Part shown: piece by piece, positions 28,039-36,611 of the stretch
Numbering within the stretch: the first letter of the stretch is position 1
How the letters are laid out: every line of letters starts with the position of its first letter
DNA from: Burkholderia sp. OK233
Lineage (GTDB): Bacteria > Pseudomonadota > Gammaproteobacteria > Burkholderiales > Burkholderiaceae
Assembly (NCBI RefSeq): GCF_900230185.1
Contig: NZ_OCSR01000002.1
Location: 2,232,001 to 2,296,000 of the forward strand
Direction of reading: 5' to 3'
DNA: 64,000 nucleotides
Notes under the pieces: generated by a model
The model's input: the letters and a program-made list of their open reading frames with translations, nothing else
Database searches by the model: none
What the model was told of the DNA's origin: nothing
Position numbers and translations under genes: made by a program

Positions 28039-28428
28039 ATGAACACGTCCCAGTTCGACGCGCGCGATAGCGCACATGACGCGGAAGTAGAGGCGCAACT
28101 GTGCGCCTATAACAGCGCTTTCGACGAGCTCGGCCTGCGCTTCCGCTGGGATGCGCACACGCTCGCGTTGCTTGCCACAATCGACGATGAGGAAGCGCAG
28201 ATTGCCGCGTACATCGAAGCGCATCACGCGCACTTGCTGAAAGCATATAGCGCCGGGTTTCTGAGCCGGGCCATTCTCGAGAAGAAGAAAGCGCGCTATC
28301 CAGCGCGCGTATCGATGCGCGTCGAAAGCGCGCCGCATGTGACCCAGGCGGTACGTCAGCCGCAGATGAGCAGCTGGCGCGAGCACGTGTCGTACGAGGT
28401 AGATCTGCCGGCGCTGGTTGGCGTTTAG
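28039..28428 (+). CDS. Hypothetical protein, 129 residues
   Basis: No family recognised. Soluble and mostly helical by composition: acidic N-terminal half (DAEVEAQLCAYNSAFDELGLRF, read from DARDSAHDAEVE), a helix-rich middle with DDEEAQIAAYIEAHHAHLL, then a basic stretch EKKKARYPARV and a polar tail. GAAGGA precedes ATG 28039 by 7 bases. It is divergent from the oxalate operon across a 632-base gap, so a link with oxalate use is possible but only by position. Confidence 0.6.
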   Translation: MNTSQFDARDSAHDAEVEAQLCAYNSAFDELGLRFRWDAHTLALLATIDDEEAQIAAYIEAHHAHLLKAYSAGFLSRAILEKKKARYPARVSMRVESAPHVTQAVRQPQMSSWREHVSYEVDLPALVGV

Positions 28429-28461
28429 ACGCAGTGCGCGACTGGGTAAGCAGGCGGTAAA

Positions 28462-29130
28462 TTACTCGCTCGCAGACTCGACGGGGACCTCGGCGTCTCG
28501 CGCGGGTCGGCGTACGACTCGCACCTTCCCGCTGTTTCCGCCGCCGCAGAAGAACAGATCGCCGCCGTCGGCTTCCAGCCCCGATACGATCAGGCCGGGC
28601 GGCATCTCCAGGCTCTCCAGCACTTCGCCCGTACCAGGATCGACTCGCCGCAACTCGCTCGCGTCGTCTTCCCAGGTGCCGTGCCAGAGCTCTCCGTTGC
28701 TCCAGGTGACGCCGGTGACGAAGCGGTTGGACTCGATAGTGCGCAAAATCGCCCCGGTTTCGGGATCGACCTGGTGGATCTTCCGGTCCTGATACCGCCC
28801 CACCCAGAGCGTTCCTTCGGCCCACGCGAGCCCTGAGTTGCCACCGCCGCCGGGCGCCGGAATTGTGGCGAGCACGCGGCCGGTATCCGGATCGATCTTC
28901 TGGATGCGATCGTCGGCGATCTGAAACAGGTGCTGGCCGTCGAAGGCCGTGCCTGCCTGCGCGGCGACGTCGATCGAGCGCAGCGTTTCTCCGCTCGCCG
29001 GATCGAAGGCGTTCAGCTTGTCTCCGGCAGCAATCCACACGCGCTGACCGTCATACGTGACGCCCCCCACTTGGACGACACCCGGAAAGGGCCCATATTC
29101 ACGGACGATTTTGGCGGCTGATTTGTTCAT
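28462..29130 (-). CDS. Beta-propeller protein, glutamine-cyclotransferase-like
   Basis: 222 residues, cytosolic (no signal peptide). Four to five repeating blades of about 42 residues with the recurring pattern DP-TGxxL and a following G-W-G-LWVG strand (FDPASGETLRSID, IDPDTGRVLATIP, VDPETGAILRTIE, VDPGTGEVLESLE). The layout resembles glutamine cyclotransferase-like or SMP-30-like propellers, but no catalytic assignment is safe. It follows the regulator at 29144-30361 by 13 bases and is almost certainly co-transcribed with it. Confidence 0.7.
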   Translation of the reverse strand: MNKSAAKIVREYGPFPGVVQVGGVTYDGQRVWIAAGDKLNAFDPASGETLRSIDVAAQAGTAFDGQHLFQIADDRIQKIDPDTGRVLATIPAPGGGGNSGLAWAEGTLWVGRYQDRKIHQVDPETGAILRTIESNRFVTGVTWSNGELWHGTWEDDASELRRVDPGTGEVLESLEMPPGLIVSGLEADGGDLFFCGGGNSGKVRVVRRPARDAEVPVESASE

Positions 29131-29143
29131 GTTTTCATCCTAA

Positions 29144-30361
29144 TCACTCGGTAGGGGGAGCGGGGAGTAACAAAGTCGTCGTGAATCCAGGCATGGGCGG
29201 CGTCATCCAGCGTCGCGCACGCCCGCGACCGAACGACTGCACCTTGCCGGCTGCCGCCAGCGAATCGAGTGCCCGCTGCATGGTGCGCTGGCTGGCGTCC
29301 AGTGCAATCGCGAGCGCCGAGCTTGACCACGACTCACCGTCGGCGAGGAAGGCGAGCACCATCGCATGGGGTTCTTCGACCGGCCGCGCAAGCACGACGA
29401 CCTCGCGCGCGCCGTGCGGCACCAGCGCAAAACCGCGCTTCGTGGCGCTCACGCCGGCCAGCGGCCCAAGCAACGCGCGAAGCCGCCCGACTTCGACGCG
29501 CAGCCGCGCGCGATGCGATTCATCGGCATGCTTCGTCCGGAATGCGCGCGCGATGAGTGTGTCCCTCGATACGTCTTCGGGCCACGCCTCGGCCAGTGCG
29601 CGGACGAGCGCGAACAACACCGGACGTCGCGCGAGCGGGACCACGATGTTTGCTTCACGCACGACATAACGGCACGCATCCACCACGAGCGCCTTCGACG
29701 CCAGTAACGCCTCAACTTCCTCGAGCACGAGCAGCCGCTCTTCGCCATGTGCAATCAGACGAGCCGCGGGCGTGTCCAGCAGAAGGCGTGCGCTTTCGAC
29801 CTCCGCCGTCAACGACGGGATACCGGCGTGACGCGCGGCGTGCTCAGCCTTCGCGAGCGCAGCGCGCGCTGTTTTCGTCTGGAGGCGGCGCATCGCAATC
29901 CCCGCGACGACCAGCTCGTGGGCGGCGCGCAGCGCGGGTGGGAAGGGCGTGGGATCGAGTTGGGCGAGCAGGCGCTCGGCCTCCTCGAGGCGCCCGATCA
30001 GGAGAAGGCGCCGGACTTCGAGATACCGCGCATGCGCGGCGTTCAGCCTGTCACCGTGGGCTTCGAGCGTCGCCCGCGCGGCGTCGAGCGCCTTCGCGGG
30101 CCAGCCCAGATCGCGTGACGCGAGCGCGATTTCGGCCTCGGCGACCACGCACCGCGCGCGGGCCACCGGCGCTTTCGGGCCGAAGGCGCGCGCCGCACTT
30201 CGCACAAGCGCTTTCGCCCGAACGAGATCGCCGAGCTGCGCCATCGCGATGCCGCGCAGCGCGAGCGCAGCTGCGTCGTCGCGCAAGGCGACCCGGTTCA
30301 GTGCGCCGAGCGGATCGCCCGCCGCGAGCGCACGCGCCGCTGCCGTCACTAGCGAGTCCAT
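29144..30361 (-). CDS. TPR-containing winged-helix transcriptional regulator
   Basis: 405 residues. The N-terminal 230 residues are Ala/Leu/Arg-rich helices that look like tetratricopeptide-type repeats. Residues 235-320 look like an OmpR/SARP-type winged helix (LARRPVLFALVRALAEAWPEDVSRDTLIARAF, then LRVEVGRLRALLG). The last 70 residues resemble a second small helix-turn-helix (SSALAIALDASQRTMQRALDSLAAAGKVQSFGRGRARRWM read in part). It is the first gene of a two-gene unit with the propeller protein and is divergent from DUF899-DUF2182, so it may control that pair. Confidence 0.7.
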   Translation of the reverse strand: MDSLVTAAARALAAGDPLGALNRVALRDDAAALALRGIAMAQLGDLVRAKALVRSAARAFGPKAPVARARCVVAEAEIALASRDLGWPAKALDAARATLEAHGDRLNAAHARYLEVRRLLLIGRLEEAERLLAQLDPTPFPPALRAAHELVVAGIAMRRLQTKTARAALAKAEHAARHAGIPSLTAEVESARLLLDTPAARLIAHGEERLLVLEEVEALLASKALVVDACRYVVREANIVVPLARRPVLFALVRALAEAWPEDVSRDTLIARAFRTKHADESHRARLRVEVGRLRALLGPLAGVSATKRGFALVPHGAREVVVLARPVEEPHAMVLAFLADGESWSSSALAIALDASQRTMQRALDSLAAAGKVQSFGRGRARRWMTPPMPGFTTTLLLPAPPTE

Positions 30362-30491
30362 GGTCTATTCGAATCCCGCCACACTTGTCACTCCCACCGT
30401 TCGGGTGCCCGTGGCTAATCTAGCACGACCACCAACCAGTTCGTCGTATCGACAACTGAACGAACGACGAAGGACTCCCAAGGAGGGAAGC

Positions 30492-31265
30492 ATGACTACG
30501 ACACATACGACCGGGACGCGTGAGCAGTGGCTGGCGGCGCGGATCGACCTGCTCAAGGCGGAAAAGGCGCTCACGCGGCAGAGCGACGCGCTGGTGCAGC
30601 AACGGCAGGCGTTGCCCTGGGTGCGAATCGACAAGGCGTACACATTCGAAACCGCTGCGGGACGCGCTTCGTTGGCGGACCTCTTCAAAGGACGCTCGCA
30701 ACTCCTCGTGTACCACTTCATGTTCGGACCCGACTACAAGGCTGGGTGCCCGTCGTGCTCGTCGATCGCGGATGGGTTCGACGGCCTCGTTGTTCATCTG
30801 GCGAATCACGACGTCACGCTGTCGGCGGTATCGCGGGCGCCGCTCGAGAAGCTGCAGACGTATCAGCGCCGGATGGGGTGGACGTTCCCCTGGGCGTCAT
30901 CGGCTGGCAGCGACTTCAACTTCGACTTCAACATCGCGTTCACCGAGGCGCAGCAACGTGAAGGAAGCATTGAATACAACTACGAGCGCGGCGGCCACGC
31001 GATGGACGAGACACAGGTCGTCCCGGAGCCCGTCGCCCAGTTCGCGGCTACATGCGGAACCGACGCGGCGACGTACACGCGCGACAGGCCCGGCCTGAGC
31101 GCGTTCGTACTGGAGGACGGCGTCGTCTATCACACGTATTCCACCTATGCGCGCGGGTTGGACGGCATCTGGGGCATGTACCAGTGGCTTGACCGCGCGC
31201 CCAGGGGGCGCAACGAGACGGGCGTCTGGTGGAAGCGTCACGACGAGTACGAGACGACGCGCTGA
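30492..31265 (+). CDS. DUF899 family thioredoxin-like protein
   Basis: 257 residues. ATG 30492 has an exceptionally good AAGGAGGG site; the open frame extends back to 29949 only as a shadow of the opposite gene. DUF899 features: TREQWLAARIDLLKAEKALTR-type start, PWVRIDKAYTFE, then YHFMFGPDYKAGCPSCSSIADGFDG with the CxxC-like cysteine pair, and a C-terminal WWKRHDEY. The family has a thioredoxin-like fold with unknown function. It is followed by a DUF2182 membrane protein 41 bases downstream, a combination that suggests a metal or redox role for the pair. Confidence 0.85.
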   Translation: MTTTHTTGTREQWLAARIDLLKAEKALTRQSDALVQQRQALPWVRIDKAYTFETAAGRASLADLFKGRSQLLVYHFMFGPDYKAGCPSCSSIADGFDGLVVHLANHDVTLSAVSRAPLEKLQTYQRRMGWTFPWASSAGSDFNFDFNIAFTEAQQREGSIEYNYERGGHAMDETQVVPEPVAQFAATCGTDAATYTRDRPGLSAFVLEDGVVYHTYSTYARGLDGIWGMYQWLDRAPRGRNETGVWWKRHDEYETTR

Positions 31266-31306
31266 GCCGGGTGATGGAACACGTTTGCGCAACCGGAGGA
31301 CGGGAG

Positions 31307-32119
31307 ATGCCAGGACGTGCGATCGAAGCGCGAGTTTCCCAGCGGGCTTTCTTCGGCGTCTCGGCGTTACTCTTCACCGTCAGCGCGGCGCTGACGATCG
31401 CCGGCGCCGCGTCCATGTCGGCGATGGGCGAGATACCGATGCCCGGCGGCTGGGCGATGTCGGCGGCGTGGATGCGGATGTGCGGACAGACGTGGCCAGG
31501 CCTCGCGGCGTCGTTCCTCGGCATGTGGGTGGTGATGATGGTCGCGATGATGCTGCCATCTCTCGTTCCCATGCTGTGGCGCTACCGCGAGGCTGTCGGC
31601 GGGACAGGCGTGACGGGCCTGGGCTGGCTGACGGTGCGGGTGGGCGTGGGGTACTTCTTCGTGTGGACCGCGTTCGGCATAGCCGCATTTCCGCTCGGCG
31701 TTGCGCTGGCGGCGCTCGAGATGCAACAGCCGGCACTGGCGCGCGCCGTTCCGTTCGCAGTCGGTGTGATTGTGCTGATCGCCGGAGGGCTGCAGTTCAC
31801 TGCGTGGAAAGCACGCCGCCTTGTTTGCTGCCGCGAGACACCGCGACACTGCCTCATGTTGCCCGCATTGCCAGCGGACGCCGCCACGGCATGGCGCCAC
31901 GGTCTGCGCCTCGGCCTCCACTGCAGCTACTGCTGTGCCGGCCTGACGACGGTCCTGCTCGTTGCCGGGGTCATGGATTTGCGTGTGATGGCTGCCGTGA
32001 CGGCGGCCATCACCGTTGAACGTCTCGCGCCGCGCGGCGAGCGCGTGGCGCGCGTGATTGGGGTCGGTATCGTCGGCGCAGGCGTGTTGCTGATCGTGAG
32101 GGCCGTGGGGTTGGGATGA
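31307..32119 (+). CDS. DUF2182 integral membrane protein
   Basis: 270 residues from ATG 31307 (GGAGGA 6 bases before; in-frame starts at 31229 and 31274 lack one). About seven hydrophobic segments; DUF2182 hallmarks are WVVMMVAMMLPSLVPML in an early segment and the cysteine cluster HCSYCCAGLTTVLL near the end, with the paired CC at 191-192 (LVCCRET) between. The family is described as predicted metal-binding membrane proteins. Downstream of and probably co-transcribed with the DUF899 gene. Confidence 0.85.
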   Translation: MPGRAIEARVSQRAFFGVSALLFTVSAALTIAGAASMSAMGEIPMPGGWAMSAAWMRMCGQTWPGLAASFLGMWVVMMVAMMLPSLVPMLWRYREAVGGTGVTGLGWLTVRVGVGYFFVWTAFGIAAFPLGVALAALEMQQPALARAVPFAVGVIVLIAGGLQFTAWKARRLVCCRETPRHCLMLPALPADAATAWRHGLRLGLHCSYCCAGLTTVLLVAGVMDLRVMAAVTAAITVERLAPRGERVARVIGVGIVGAGVLLIVRAVGLG

Positions 32120-32144
32120 GGCACTCGCCCCATGCCGATGACAC

Positions 32145-33152
32145 TCAGTCCGTCACGCCGCCGTAATTGCGTTGTCCCCGCAGACGCATTGCGATGCGGC
32201 CAAAGGCGCGCCATTGCTGTGCGATCAACCCGTCTCCATAGGAGCGCGCTGCGCCGTGCGGTACCGGCAACTGGTCACGAATGCCGGTCGGCTCGACGGT
32301 GCGGTCCCACGATACGGTCCTGAACATCATGTCCCACCACGGAAACAGCACGCCGAAGTTACAGCCGTAGCGTGTGCCTTCATGACCGTAGCCGACCGCG
32401 TGATGACGCCGATGAAAAATCGGGCTCACGATCACGCGTTCGAGCAGCCATCCATACGGCAAGCGCGCGTTCACGTGCTGCACGCTCTGCATGAAGTTGC
32501 CGACGGCGACCAGTACGACGAACTGCGTCGGCTGCACGCCGATGAACAGCGAAATCGCGGCGAAGAACGCGGCCTGAATGATGTCGTCGAGAAAGTGATT
32601 GCGGTCGTCGGCCCACAACGACATCTGCTGCTGGCTGTGGTGCACCGCGTGCAGTTCCCACCACACGCCGAAGCGATGCTGCCAGCGGTGATACCAGTAC
32701 CCGAAGAAATCGAGCACGATCAGGTAGATGAGGAACGACACGACCGGCTGATCGGTAACCCCGGGCCACAGTCCGTCGATGTCGATGTTCGGCACGTTGT
32801 AGATCGCCATCAGGCTCTGCCAGTGATTGAACAGCGGCTGCAGCATGAAGAAGAACGCGATATTGATGATGCCGAGCTTGGCGATCCACGTGTAGATCAC
32901 ATCGGCGCGCAGCGCTTTTCGATCGGACCACGCTTCGACCGGCCGCAGCGCTTCCAGCGGCCGCAAGGCGATATACGTAACCAGGATTTCCAGCACGCCG
33001 ACGATCACCCAATAGAGTGCATCGTAGATGTCCTCGTCGTATCCCATCAGGCCGAAGCGATAGAAAAACGGCTGCACCACGTCGACGTACAGGAGCGTCT
33101 GCAACGTTGAGATGCCATTGTCGAGTTGCGCGAGGATTTCGTGGATCATCAA
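32145..33152 (-). CDS. Sterol desaturase / fatty-acid hydroxylase family protein
   Basis: 335 residues with four or more membrane segments and the di-iron histidine boxes HRWQH, HAVHH and HRRHH. Members of this family hydroxylate or desaturate lipids with O2. The start at 33152 or 33149 (two ATGs) cannot be separated. It follows the signal-peptide-bearing beta-propeller gene by about 45 bases on the same strand, so the two are likely one operon. In a bacterium of this type the substrate could be a membrane lipid or hopanoid; this is inference. Confidence 0.87.
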   Translation of the reverse strand: MMIHEILAQLDNGISTLQTLLYVDVVQPFFYRFGLMGYDEDIYDALYWVIVGVLEILVTYIALRPLEALRPVEAWSDRKALRADVIYTWIAKLGIINIAFFFMLQPLFNHWQSLMAIYNVPNIDIDGLWPGVTDQPVVSFLIYLIVLDFFGYWYHRWQHRFGVWWELHAVHHSQQQMSLWADDRNHFLDDIIQAAFFAAISLFIGVQPTQFVVLVAVGNFMQSVQHVNARLPYGWLLERVIVSPIFHRRHHAVGYGHEGTRYGCNFGVLFPWWDMMFRTVSWDRTVEPTGIRDQLPVPHGAARSYGDGLIAQQWRAFGRIAMRLRGQRNYGGVTD

Positions 33153-33197
33153 AAGCCTCTTGAAATTACGGGTGCTGTCATCAGAACGAAAGCCTGT

Positions 33198-34208
33198 TCA
33201 GTCCGGATTGGGTGCATACACGGGCGCGCGGTTGGCGAAATACAAACCATGCGGTGAACGTCCGACCGCGATCGTGTCGATAAGTTTATGCGTTGTCAGA
33301 TCAATGATGCCGACATGCCGCGAAAAACGGAATGTGACCCACAGGTAGCGGCGATCCGAGGACAGTTCCATGTCGTCAGGGCCGGGCATGAGTCCTGTGA
33401 TGTCGGCGGTCTTCGTCAGCGTGTTGTAATCGAGAATGCTGATCGTGCTTTCTACGCGGTTCGTGAGCGCCACGTGCTGGCCGTCGTCGAGGTTGCGGAA
33501 GTTGTGCGCGCCGCGCCCTGTCTGGATTCTTTTCACGACTTGCTGTTTGTGCCAGTCGACCACGGCCACATCGTCTTCGCCCGTCATACCGATCAACAGA
33601 TAGCGGTCGCCCGGCGTCATCCAGAGGCCGGCGGGTGTATTGCCCACATGCAGCTTCCACAGCACCGACTGCGTCGCCAGATCGATCGCGGCCACCTCGC
33701 CCGTGTCCTGCAACGTGACGAAGACGGTCTTGCTATCGGACGAGAACGTCATGTGACTCGGTGTCTTCGAGAGCGGGACGCGTTTGGCGAGCGCCATGTT
33801 CTGGCCGTCGTAGTGGTACACGTCGACGCGATCCAGTCGCAGACCTGCCGTCACGAACCATGTGTGATCGGGCGAGAAACCGAGCTGATAGGGATCTTCA
33901 ATATCGTCGACCTTGCGCTGCACCTTCCCGGTGTGCGGATCGAGAAACATGAGATCGTTCGAGATCGAATCCGCGACGATCAGCGAGTGACCGTCGGGCG
34001 TAATCATCAGATGGTGCGGTTCCTTACCGGTCGGCTCCGTGCCGATGACCTTGTGCGTAGCGGGATCGATCAGCGTCAGTTGGGCTTCACCGGAGTCGAG
34101 CACGATCACGTTGTCGGCTGCCTGCGCCGGCATCGCCATGCTTAGCGTGCAATAAGTTAGCGCAGCAAGCGCGCCGGTCTTTGTAATCGAAACGATAGAA
34201 AGTGGCAT
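33198..34208 (-). CDS. Exported YVTN-type beta-propeller protein
   Basis: 336 residues. The start at 34208 gives a Sec signal peptide (hydrophobic core, cleavage after AQA near residue 30). An in-frame TTG at 34235 has no ribosome site. The mature part is a series of about 40-residue blades with repeats such as VIVLDSGEAQLTLIDPATHK, MITPDGHSLIVAD and LVVLRDL-like strands; NTPAGLWMTPGDRYLLIGMTG is a typical YVTN blade. Periplasmic, function unknown. Co-directional with and 45 bases upstream of the sterol-desaturase gene. Confidence 0.78.
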   Translation of the reverse strand: MPLSIVSITKTGALAALTYCTLSMAMPAQAADNVIVLDSGEAQLTLIDPATHKVIGTEPTGKEPHHLMITPDGHSLIVADSISNDLMFLDPHTGKVQRKVDDIEDPYQLGFSPDHTWFVTAGLRLDRVDVYHYDGQNMALAKRVPLSKTPSHMTFSSDSKTVFVTLQDTGEVAAIDLATQSVLWKLHVGNTPAGLWMTPGDRYLLIGMTGEDDVAVVDWHKQQVVKRIQTGRGAHNFRNLDDGQHVALTNRVESTISILDYNTLTKTADITGLMPGPDDMELSSDRRYLWVTFRFSRHVGIIDLTTHKLIDTIAVGRSPHGLYFANRAPVYAPNPD

Positions 34209-34499
34209 CTGAGCGATAGACAGGCAGGAAAACAATTTGGGGGAACATCATGGCGGCGGGCGCAGGGGATTCAGCGCGCGTGGCTCGTGCCTAACTTGCG
34301 CGCTCAAACCCGCGCTCAAACCGTTAACGGCTTAACGCGCCAGTTCGCTCTGTCGATGACACGCGGCACGTTGTTATTTGTATGAAGGGTTCGACGTTGG
34401 CTGAGGCAACGTCAGAGGGAAAATGAATAGGCGCGGCTGACAGCAGCGCGCGCCTTTGATCTGATAACTGCTGCCTGGTTCTTGTACTCGCGGACACGT

Positions 34500-34817
34500 T
34501 CAGTCGAAATCGAACATATCGAAAAGCGAACGCTTCTTCTTGTGGCCCCGATAATCCGTTCGGTGATTGTCATACGTGCGGTTGTTGTCGTACGCATGGT
34601 CGCGATGCCGTTCCCGATCTCGATCCTGATGGCCGTCCCGGCTCGTGCGTGCGGTAGCGCTCGCCGACGTGTCATCGGTCCCGGCGTCCTGTGCAATCAG
34701 CTTGTCGAGTTCGCCGCGATCGAGCCAGATGCCCCGGCAGACTGGGCAGTAGTCGATTTCGATCGAGCGTCGCTCGGTCATCAGCAAGTCAGTGGTCTTG
34801 CAAACGGGACATTTCAT
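34500..34817 (-). CDS. zf-TFIIB domain protein
   Basis: 105 residues. The N-terminal zinc ribbon has the pairs CPVC and CPVC (residues about 3-6 and 24-27) with RGIWLDRGELDKLI, the zf-TFIIB signature. The rest is a charged, His/Arg/Asp-rich linker (many DRD, RHRD repeats) and a basic-then-acidic tail KKKRSLFDMFDFD. GAGGAG stands 7 bases before ATG 34817; five codons upstream a TTG is less likely. It lies downstream of terC on the same strand (38 bases), so the two may be one unit. Function unknown. Confidence 0.8.
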   Translation of the reverse strand: MKCPVCKTTDLLMTERRSIEIDYCPVCRGIWLDRGELDKLIAQDAGTDDTSASATARTSRDGHQDRDRERHRDHAYDNNRTYDNHRTDYRGHKKKRSLFDMFDFD

Positions 34818-34855
34818 TTCGGTGCTCCTCAAGGGTAAAAAAGTTCATCGAGCGT

Positions 34856-35608
34856 TCATTGCTCAGCGCCAACCATCCGCTTCGAATTCGCCCGGCGCAC
34901 GAGCATGTTCAGTGCCTCGACAAACGCGGAGAACGCCATAGCCGCGTAGATGTAAGCCTTCGGCACGTGTGAACCAAAACCTTCTGCGATTAGCGTCATG
35001 CCGATCACGAGCAGGAAACCGAGCGCGAGCATGACGATGGTCGGATTACGATCGATAAAGCGCGACAGCGGGTTGGCGGCGAACAGCATCACTGTGACCG
35101 CGGCGATCACGGCAACGAACATGATCGGCATGTGCTCGGTCATCCCGACCGCAGTGATGATGCTGTCGACGGAAAACACGATATCGAGCACGAGGATCTG
35201 TCCAATCGCAGCCATGGCGGTCAACTGCACGGTTGTGCTCGCCTTGTCGCGTACTTCTTCCGCATGGACGACGTGGTGGCGAATTTCGCTCGTCGCCTTC
35301 CAGACGAGGAACAGGCCGCCGCCGAGCAGGATCAGGTCGCGCCATGAAAACGCGTGGCCGAACAGCGTCACGGCAGGCGCGGTCAGTTGCGCAATCCACG
35401 CGACGGTGCCGAGCAGGGCGAGCCGCAGCACGAGCGCCAGCATGATGCCCATGCGCTGCACGCGAGCGCGCTGTGCTTCCGGCAGCTTGTTGCTGAGGAT
35501 CGAAATGAAGATCAGATTGTCGATGCCGAGCACGATTTCCATCACGACCAGCGTGAGAAGCGCAGCCCATGCGGCGGGGTCGGCAGCGAGTATGAGTAAA
35601 GAGTCCAT
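34856..35608 (-). CDS. TerC family membrane protein
   Basis: 250 residues, seven predicted membrane helices. TerC hallmarks: EIVLGIDNLIFISIL near the start with its conserved acidic residues inside the membrane, and the matching VLDIVFSVDSIITAVG later. TerC proteins have been tied to tellurite resistance and manganese export. A weak ribosome site supports ATG 35608 (a TTG at 35623 is in frame). Divergent from the NhaR-like gene and next to a zinc-ribbon protein; a TerB-like gene lies 1 kb away. Confidence 0.88.
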   Translation of the reverse strand: MDSLLILAADPAAWAALLTLVVMEIVLGIDNLIFISILSNKLPEAQRARVQRMGIMLALVLRLALLGTVAWIAQLTAPAVTLFGHAFSWRDLILLGGGLFLVWKATSEIRHHVVHAEEVRDKASTTVQLTAMAAIGQILVLDIVFSVDSIITAVGMTEHMPIMFVAVIAAVTVMLFAANPLSRFIDRNPTIVMLALGFLLVIGMTLIAEGFGSHVPKAYIYAAMAFSAFVEALNMLVRRANSKRMVGAEQ

Positions 35609-35729
35609 GGGGTCCGTAAGCAAAGGGTGACAGGCAACGTCGGTATGCCGTCATCATCGCTGCCTTCATGGTTCGGATAAATCAGTGATAATCTGAGCGA
35701 TATATCGTTTTTTTCGAAGTGTCTTCAGC

Positions 35730-36611
35730 ATGCTCAACTATCGCCATCTCTACTATTTCTGGATCGTCGTGAAGGAGGGCGGCTTCGCGCGTGCGGCCGA
35801 GCGTCTCGACATGGCGGTTCAGACGATCAGCGCGCAGGTGCGCGAACTGGAAAAATCGATCGGGCGCCAATTGCTGAAACCGGCAGGGCGCGGCGTCACG
35901 ATGACTGAAGCCGGCGAGACGGCCTTCAATCGCGCGGAGCAGATTTTTCAGATCGGCGAGGCGCTGCTCGACGAGATGCGCGAGGCGGGCGGCGAACGTG
36001 TTGCCCGGCTTGCAGTGGGTCTTTCCGACGGCATCTCGAAGCTCGCTGCGCACGCGCTGCTTGCGCCGGTGCTCGACACGCCGTCGCTCAGGCTGCTCTG
36101 CCACGAGGGCGAACATGCGCAGTTGCTGTCGGAGCTCGCGCTCCATCGGCTCGATCTCGTGCTGGCGTGCCAGCCTGCGCCGCACAATGCGGACCTGCGC
36201 GTCGTGAGCCAGCGCCTCGTCGGTTCGCCCGTCGACTGGTATGGACCCGCGGAGATCATCCGCAAGTCCGCCCGTACGGGCTTTCCGCAGTGCCTGGCCG
36301 ATCTGCCTGTGCTCCTGCCCACCGGGCACGGCGCGTTGCGCGCGCGGCTCGACCGGTGGTTCGAAAGCGAAGGGATCCGGCCGCGGATCGTTGGGGAATT
36401 CGAAGACAGCGCGCTGATGGCGGTGTTCGCCGCGCGTGGTCTCGGCGTGTTTCCGCTTGCGGAGCTGGGCGCGGGGGACGTGGCGTTACTGCGAGGATTG
36501 CGCTGGCTCGGTCGAGCGGAAGGCGTGGTCGAAGAAATCCACGCGATCCGCTCGCGCCGCGGGCAACATCACGCGCTCGCTTCTCAGGTGGTGGCGGCCG
36601 GGCGTGCGTGA
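35730..36611 (+). CDS. nhaR: NhaR-like LysR regulator
   Basis: 293 residues. The N-terminus NYRHLYYFWIVVKEGGFARAAERL is the NhaR type (YYFW-VV-EG), with the recognition region VQTISAQVRELE. The effector domain is shorter than average. Classical NhaR responds to sodium and pH and controls nhaA; no sodium/proton antiporter is here, and the divergent neighbour is terC, so terC is the more likely local target (inference). The end of this gene overlaps the end of the TerB-like gene by 28 bases. Confidence 0.8.
   Translation: MLNYRHLYYFWIVVKEGGFARAAERLDMAVQTISAQVRELEKSIGRQLLKPAGRGVTMTEAGETAFNRAEQIFQIGEALLDEMREAGGERVARLAVGLSDGISKLAAHALLAPVLDTPSLRLLCHEGEHAQLLSELALHRLDLVLACQPAPHNADLRVVSQRLVGSPVDWYGPAEIIRKSARTGFPQCLADLPVLLPTGHGALRARLDRWFESEGIRPRIVGEFEDSALMAVFAARGLGVFPLAELGAGDVALLRGLRWLGRAEGVVEEIHAIRSRRGQHHALASQVVAAGRA

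Noticed and set aside
29949..30491. Upstream extension of the DUF899 gene
   Set aside because: Overlaps the divergent regulator gene; a strong ribosome site at 30479-30486 decides for ATG 30492.
32172..33110. 312-codon plus-strand frame
   Set aside because: Opposite the sterol-desaturase gene with its histidine boxes; composition is a shadow.
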